Positions 6,704-10,475 of a DNA stretch of 10,475 nucleotides are shown here, piece after piece. The stretch covers positions 1 to 10,475 of the forward strand of contig JAODBP010000006.1 in NCBI GenBank assembly GCA_025464025.1, given 5' to 3'. The notes below the pieces were generated by a model that did no database searches, was not told the DNA's origin, and saw only the letters and a list, made by a program, of their open reading frames with translations. Position numbers and translations under genes: made by a program. Within the stretch, counting starts at the first letter, position 1, and the number at the start of each line of letters is the position of its first letter. The stretch is from Actinomycetes bacterium. GTDB lineage: Bacteria > Actinomycetota > Acidimicrobiia > Acidimicrobiales > CADCSY01.

Positions 6704-7122
6704 TCCTCACCCTCCCGGGGGATCACGTAGAACGGGTACACGAGGTTGCGCCGGTCGTTCGTGGCCTTGACCATGTAGACGATCTCGATCCCCACCTTGC
6801 CGTCGGCATCCGGGTCGCGGCGGGCCTGGACCTCCTCGACGTTGATCCGCGGCTCCCACTGGGAGATCGCCTCGCGCACGGCCTGGGCCATCTGGCCCAG
6901 CGTGTTGGCGTTGATGGGGTCGAAGAGCTGGTCCCAGATCGTGCAGCCGAACTGGGGACGCATGAGGCGCTCGCCCTTGGCCGTCGAGAGGACCATCACG
7001 ATCGACCGGTCGATGTCCTCCGGACCGCCGACCATGGCGATCGAACCGGTGCTGTCGACCCGCATCGGGAACGCGATGCCGCGCCCGATGAACGTGTTGC
7101 TGTCCGCCGAGGTGTCGCTCAA
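6700..7122 (-). CDS. GPW/gp25 family baseplate wedge protein (Afp9-type)
   Basis: 140 residues. The start is TTG 7122, which overlaps the TGA of the VgrG-like gene as TTGA. The next in-frame Met is residue 20 and would cut into the conserved FIGRGIAFPMRV segment (11-22), so TTG is the better choice although its ribosome binding site is weak. Typical gp25/GPW marks are visible: IDRSIVMVLSTAKGERLMRP (37-56), FGCTIWDQLFDP (58-69), an amphipathic helix (75-88), and WEPRINVEEVQ (89-99), ending in a short beta strand VYPFYVIPREG. Length fits the family (about 110-145). The protein is a small wedge subunit that starts sheath assembly in T4-like, T6SS and eCIS baseplates. Confidence 0.92.
   Translation of the reverse strand: MSDTSADSNTFIGRGIAFPMRVDSTGSIAMVGGPEDIDRSIVMVLSTAKGERLMRPQFGCTIWDQLFDPINANTLGQMAQAVREAISQWEPRINVEEVQARRDPDADGKVGIEIVYMVKATNDRRNLVYPFYVIPREGEE
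6711..6715 (-). promoter_or_regulatory. Ribosome binding site of the J-like gene
   Basis: GGAGG on the minus strand, 7 bases before GTG 6703. It lies inside the 3' end of the gp25 coding sequence and supports the GTG start and translational coupling. Confidence 0.7.
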
Positions 7123-8915
7123 TTGATCTTCACCATCCCGCCCTTGATGGTCGTCATGCCGCCGCCATCGAGGGTGCCCTGGGCCGAGCCCTTGACCTCC
7201 ACCTGCGTGCCTTCGATCGCGACCTTGATGTCGCCCTTGATGTTCACGTTCATGCCCTTGAGGCTGAGGTCCTGGGTCGCCTTGATGTCGATCTTGCCGC
7301 CTTCGATCGAGATGTTGCCCGACCCGTCGATCGAGATCTTGGCGCTGCCCGACTTGATCGTGAAGACGTTGCCGGACTTCACCTCGATGTCGGTCTTGTC
7401 GGCGCCGATGCGGAACTTGTTGGCCCCGTCGGCGAGGGCGAAGGCGATGTGCTTCTTGGGGTCGCTGTCGCCATCGCTCATCTCGAACGAGTGCCCGAGG
7501 CGCGACTTCATGAGCCGACTCACGACGGGGTCGGCGGCCGTGCCGACCGGCGGCTTGTTGGCCTTGCTCCAGAGCCCGCCGAGGACGACGGGGAAGCGGT
7601 GGTCACCGTGCTCGAACCCGACGAGCACCTCGTCGTTCACCTCGGGGTTGAAGTGGACGCCGATGCCGTTGCCGGCACCGCCCGGTGCCATCACCCGGGC
7701 CCACGCGCTCTCGTCGGCCGAGCTGAGCGACGGGAACTTCACCTTGATGCGACCGGCGCTGTCGGGGTCGCCGGTGACCGCCGTGACGGTACCGACCACG
7801 AGGCCGAGGCTGCCCCACCGCGGCGCGGCGCCGGTCCCGGCCCCCATGAGGTCGGCCAGCCCGACGGGTGCCTTGTTGCCGGCGGTGAAGCGGGTCTCGA
7901 CCTTGCTCTGGGAGATCACGTGCTCGACCGTGGTCACCAGGTAGTCGCCCGTGATCCGCGCGCCCATGTTCTCGATCGTGATCATCTGCCCCGCCTTGAT
8001 GGCCGGATTGATCTCGCAGGCCCCGTTGGCAGTGATCTCGGCGGCGTCGACGCGGGCGGCGATGGCATCGGCCACCGCCTTGGCCTCGGCGGCGTCGGCT
8101 ACGGCGTAGCCGCCGGTGAGCGCGGCCTTGCCCCAACCGGAGTTGGCCGCCGATCGCCCGCCGGTGGCGAACGTCGACGTGGCCCCGATCCCCGGCACGG
8201 TGCTGGAGGTGAGCAGGCCGCTGTCGTCACTGGTGATCGCCGCTTGGGCACCGGCGTCCCAGCCCTGGACGGTGACCTTGTTGGGATGGGTCGCACCGGA
8301 GTACCGGACCCGGAAGTCGATGAGGTCCTCACCGAACTTGACCGTCTGGCCGCTCGTGCTGGACCGCTTCTTGAAGTGGAGCTTGCTGTCGTCGACCCAC
8401 CACTCGCAGCCGGTCCGCAGGGCGATGTCCCAGAGGAACGCGTAGTCGGAGACGGTCTGCAGCACGTAGGGCAGGGCCGCACCCGAGATCGTGACGTCGG
8501 CGGTGAGGCCGGCGTTCGACGCGATGCCCTGGACGATGGCCTGGTAGGTCTTGTTGGCGAACGTCTTCACGTTGGTGGCGACGGCCAAGCGGTGGCTCTT
8601 GTCGAGGGCGCCGACGACAAGCTCGTGGCGGCCAGTGCTCCCGGTCTCGACCGCCACGTCGGTGATCTCACCGGCGAACACGGCGGTGGTGCTGCCCGTC
8701 GACGACGACGGCACGGCCACGGTGAGCGCCTTGCCCACGGCGAAGGTGTTGAGGTCGGTGAGGGCGAAGTCGGGATCGCGGAAGCGAATCGTCGCCCGGG
8801 TCGCCACCCACATCGACATCTCGACGCGCACCGACAGCAGGTTCCCGGCGGCCGACGCGCTGATGGCGGAGCCGTCGACCTTGACGTCTGCGGTGAGGAC
8901 GAGGGAGGCAGCCAT
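7119..8915 (-). CDS. VgrG-like spike/hub protein (gp27-gp5 fusion, Afp8-type)
   Basis: 598 residues from ATG 8915, three bases after the LysM gene ends. Residues about 1-350 form a gp27-like hub region, including FRDPDFALTDLN, YAFLWDIALRTGCEWWVDD (158-176) and the ITGDYLVTTVEHVIS strand pair. Residues about 369-455 are a gp5-type OB fold (GLVVGTVTAVTGDPDSAGRI, then WARVMAPGGAGNG, HFNPEVNDEVLVGFEHGD). Residues about 512-598 are a run of short alternating strands rich in G, I, K and S (for example GSGNISIEGGKIDIKATQ), as in the beta-helix needle of spike proteins. The trimer is the puncturing tip of the particle. There is no lysozyme insertion and no extra C-terminal effector domain. No separate PAAR or Afp10-like tip gene follows. 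Confidence 0.93.
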   Translation of the reverse strand: MAASLVLTADVKVDGSAISASAAGNLLSVRVEMSMWVATRATIRFRDPDFALTDLNTFAVGKALTVAVPSSSTGSTTAVFAGEITDVAVETGSTGRHELVVGALDKSHRLAVATNVKTFANKTYQAIVQGIASNAGLTADVTISGAALPYVLQTVSDYAFLWDIALRTGCEWWVDDSKLHFKKRSSTSGQTVKFGEDLIDFRVRYSGATHPNKVTVQGWDAGAQAAITSDDSGLLTSSTVPGIGATSTFATGGRSAANSGWGKAALTGGYAVADAAEAKAVADAIAARVDAAEITANGACEINPAIKAGQMITIENMGARITGDYLVTTVEHVISQSKVETRFTAGNKAPVGLADLMGAGTGAAPRWGSLGLVVGTVTAVTGDPDSAGRIKVKFPSLSSADESAWARVMAPGGAGNGIGVHFNPEVNDEVLVGFEHGDHRFPVVLGGLWSKANKPPVGTAADPVVSRLMKSRLGHSFEMSDGDSDPKKHIAFALADGANKFRIGADKTDIEVKSGNVFTIKSGSAKISIDGSGNISIEGGKIDIKATQDLSLKGMNVNIKGDIKVAIEGTQVEVKGSAQGTLDGGGMTTIKGGMVKIN

Positions 8916-8918
8916 CGA

Positions 8919-9572
8919 TCAGGCCTGCTGCTTCGGGATGTTGAGGAACGCGCCGGGGCGCAGGGCCAGCGGGTCGTTGATGCCGTTGGCCTCGGCGATG
9001 AGGCGCCACTTGGTGGAGTCGCCGTAGTGGCGGGCCGAGATCCGGTCGAGGGTCTCGCCCTTCTGGACGCGGTGGACCCGGTGGGGCTGGGGCGTGCCCG
9101 ACGTGGGGTTCTGCGGGCCCCAGTTGGCGTCGGGCTCGTACTGGGTGAGGCTCATGTCGACCGTCGCCCGCAACGGCATGCCCGTGCTGGAGAAGTACGT
9201 GAAGCGGATGTCGACGCTGGCGATGATCGCCTTGAACGAGTGCATGTCGCCCCAGTTGAACTTCACCCACGGCGGGCGGCCGTTGTTCTTCGACGCGTCG
9301 TAGCCGGACAGCGAGGTGTCGATCTTCATGAGGTCGAGGATCTTGTTCGTGTAGTTCGTCACCGGCACGCCGGCCGACGTGGTGTCGAACATCAGGTCGA
9401 GGCCCATGGTGCCGGCCTGGCCGCCGTCGAACTCCATCTCGGGGGCGTCCTGGCCCCGGCGAGCATCGCCGCGCCAGGAGTTGGAGCGCGAGATCTGCAG
9501 CTCCGAGGGGTTGAACATGCAGGGGATCTTCACGTTCCCCTCGGTCATCAGGTAGGCCTTCTGCTGGCTCAT
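8919..9572 (-). CDS. LysM-domain CIS tube/baseplate protein (Afp7-type)
   Basis: 217 residues from ATG 9572; a frame reaching to 9593 would add seven residues, but ATG 9572 has an ideal AGGAGG nine bases upstream. The N-terminal domain (about 1-150) contains FNPSELQISRSNSW (20-33) and MGLDLMFDTTSAG, as in Afp7/Pvc7-type proteins that cap the inner tube and join it to the spike. A LysM domain fills about 166-213 (HRVQKGETLDRISARHYGDS, then LIAEANGINDPLALRPGAFL). In contractile tails such a LysM module, shared with gp53 and related proteins, holds baseplate parts together and need not bind peptidoglycan. It lies directly before the VgrG-like gene, the same order as afp7-afp8. Confidence 0.92.
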   Translation of the reverse strand: MSQQKAYLMTEGNVKIPCMFNPSELQISRSNSWRGDARRGQDAPEMEFDGGQAGTMGLDLMFDTTSAGVPVTNYTNKILDLMKIDTSLSGYDASKNNGRPPWVKFNWGDMHSFKAIIASVDIRFTYFSSTGMPLRATVDMSLTQYEPDANWGPQNPTSGTPQPHRVHRVQKGETLDRISARHYGDSTKWRLIAEANGINDPLALRPGAFLNIPKQQA

Positions 9573-9574
9573 TC

Positions 9575-10475
9575 CTAGAACCCTCCTCGCCACAGGCCGC
9601 CGCGCCGCTCGATCGATTCCAGCAGACGCACCTCGAGGGCGCGCACGATGACGTCGAGCGCGTCGTCGGAGAGCACGGTGGACTCATCGGCAGCTTGCTC
9701 CGCCGACTCGAGGCCTGCCGGGGCGCTCGGTGCCACCTTCCGGCGCACGCGCCGGTCGGCCTTCGACGTCCGGGCCGGCGGCGGGGCCTCGCTCTGGGCC
9801 ACCACCCGCTGGACGGTGCCGCTGCTGCTCCCGCCCGACGACCCGCTGCTCGAGGGCGACGACGAGCTGGACGACGGGGCGACCGACGCCGGCACGGGCG
9901 GGCCGGCCGTGGCCCCCTTGACGCCGACGAACCCGCCAACTGGCAGGCCGCTGGTGCCGGGTGACGCCGGACCCCGGCCGCTGCCACTGGTGCGAGCGGC
10001 CCGGGCGACGATGCGCTCGACCTGGGTGGCCGCCGACTCCTCGATGCTGGGTCGGCCGCCGTGGAAGCGGGCCACCGACGACGCCGCGGCCACGTGGGTG
10101 AGCTCGTGGGCCAGGACGCCGGCGGTGCGGGCGCTGCCGTCGGGCGCGACCGGCAGGTGGATCACCGATCCGGTGGTGGCCGCAGTGGTGCCGACGGCGG
10201 CCAGGGCCCGCTGGGAGGCCACGCCGGTGGCGATCTGTACGGGCATGCGACCGATGATGCGCTCGGCGAGGGGGCGGAACCGGACGGGCAGGGCCACGGG
10301 CCGGACCGGGACGTCCGAGGTCCGGAGCACCTCGTCGAAGCGGGCGGCCGCACCCGGCGCCGACGGACGGAGGGGCGAGCGCTGGACCGTCGCCGGCGCG
10401 GCGAGCGGCCGGAGAGCGGTGGGCGCCCGACCCGGGAGCGTCCGACCCGGCACGTCGGTGGCCCGCCAGCGGTCG
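9575..10475 (-). CDS. DUF4157 (eCIS core domain)-like protein with HELTH motif, 5' end uncertain
   Basis: The frame ends at TAG 9577-9575 and is open through the right edge. A GTG at 10453 would give 292 residues, but the eight codons before it are also open, so the gene may begin outside the window. Numbered from 10453, HELTH lies at 116-120 within VLAHELTHVAAA. A Glu-rich helix (IEESAATQVERIVARAAR, 137-154) follows about 20 residues later and could supply the third zinc ligand. This is the DUF4157 pattern. The N-terminus is Pro/Arg-rich and disordered, and residues about 155-240 are a Ser/Gly/Pro linker. The last 32 residues form an amphipathic helix ending RRGGLWRGGF. DUF4157 proteins are frequent in eCIS clusters, sometimes fused to toxins. 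Here no toxin domain is visible, so a loading, maturation or structural role is inferred from context only. It is not shown to be an active protease. Confidence 0.8.
   Translation of the reverse strand, partial: DRWRATDVPGRTLPGRAPTALRPLAAPATVQRSPLRPSAPGAAARFDEVLRTSDVPVRPVALPVRFRPLAERIIGRMPVQIATGVASQRALAAVGTTAATTGSVIHLPVAPDGSARTAGVLAHELTHVAAASSVARFHGGRPSIEESAATQVERIVARAARTSGSGRGPASPGTSGLPVGGFVGVKGATAGPPVPASVAPSSSSSSPSSSGSSGGSSSGTVQRVVAQSEAPPPARTSKADRRVRRKVAPSAPAGLESAEQAADESTVLSDDALDVIVRALEVRLLESIERRGGLWRGGF
9582..9587 (-). promoter_or_regulatory. Strong ribosome binding site of the LysM gene
   Basis: AGGAGG on the minus strand, nine bases before ATG 9572, inside the last codons of the upstream gene. 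It fixes the start of the LysM gene. Confidence 0.75.

Noticed and set aside
4755..6710. Apparent 838-residue version of the tail protein I gene, reading through the J-like gene
   Set aside because: Only the last 186 residues look like protein. The upstream part is Arg/Pro/Gly-rich and lies out of frame over the J-like gene. The GTGA junction at 4754 gives a natural start.
4769..6730. 653-codon open frame on the plus strand opposite the J-like gene
   Set aside because: This is an antisense shadow caused by high G+C: Asp/Val/Gly/Arg-rich with no domain, while the minus strand carries a clear baseplate protein.
9028..9075. LysM domain as a sign of a cell-wall hydrolase
   Set aside because: There is no catalytic domain, and the N-terminal FNPSELQISRSNSW region with the VgrG-like neighbour identifies an Afp7-type particle component.
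7449..9578. 709-codon open frame on the plus strand opposite the VgrG-like and LysM genes
   Set aside because: It spans two well-supported minus-strand genes and their junction, has no recognisable motif, and has the composition of an antisense shadow.
8668..9987. 439-codon Arg/Pro-rich open frame on the minus strand across the LysM gene
   Set aside because: It runs across three annotated genes in another frame and contains only low-complexity Arg/Pro/His sequence.
3623..10475. The locus as a complete prophage or a type VI secretion system
   Set aside because: No capsid, terminase, integrase or lysis genes are seen, and no TssJ/L/M membrane complex or ClpV. The DUF4157 and LysM genes with this gene order fit an eCIS-type particle, though the flanks are not visible.

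Overview
This window has very high G+C by eye, with GTG and TTG starts, strong third-position G/C bias and tightly overlapping genes. That suggests a high-GC actinomycete-type bacterium. Acidimicrobiia or a related Actinomycetota lineage is a guess; no ribosomal RNA or taxonomic marker is present. There is no tRNA, rRNA, CRISPR array or insertion sequence that I can see.

The right two-thirds (about 3623-10475) is a single minus-strand operon. It encodes the baseplate part of a phage-tail-like contractile injection system (CIS/eCIS, of the Afp/PVC/Streptomyces-CIS type). In transcription order (right to left) it holds: a DUF4157-type HELTH-motif protein (9575-10475, reaching the window edge); an Afp7-like LysM tube/baseplate protein (8919-9572); a VgrG-like spike with gp27, gp5-OB and beta-needle regions (7119-8915); a GPW/gp25 wedge protein (6700-7122); a large J-like baseplate protein (4751-6703); a P2 I-like tail protein (4194-4754); and, after a 121-bp gap, a small double zinc-ribbon protein with one C-terminal transmembrane helix (3623-4072). 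Most neighbouring genes overlap by 4 bp or lie within 3 bp of each other, as expected for translationally coupled subunits of one particle. Sheath, tube, ATPase and cap genes are not in the window and presumably lie upstream, beyond 10475.

The left third (2-3547, plus strand) is the 3' part of a very long gene for a Thr/Val/Gly-rich protein. It is built of about 13 beta-sandwich repeats (carboxypeptidase-regulatory/prealbumin-like, each with a PGTY-like signature). It converges on the CIS operon, and a strong GC hairpin at 3573-3598 can terminate both transcripts.

A reasonable working picture is that the minus-strand operon builds the CIS baseplate and spike. The tail-anchored zinc-ribbon protein is a candidate for docking the particle to the inner face of the membrane. 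The neighbouring repeat protein is a candidate surface or fibre protein. The last two roles are inference from architecture and position. The most interesting points are the tail-anchored zinc-ribbon protein, the 13/14-bp inverted repeat that buries its start codon, and the giant repeat protein.
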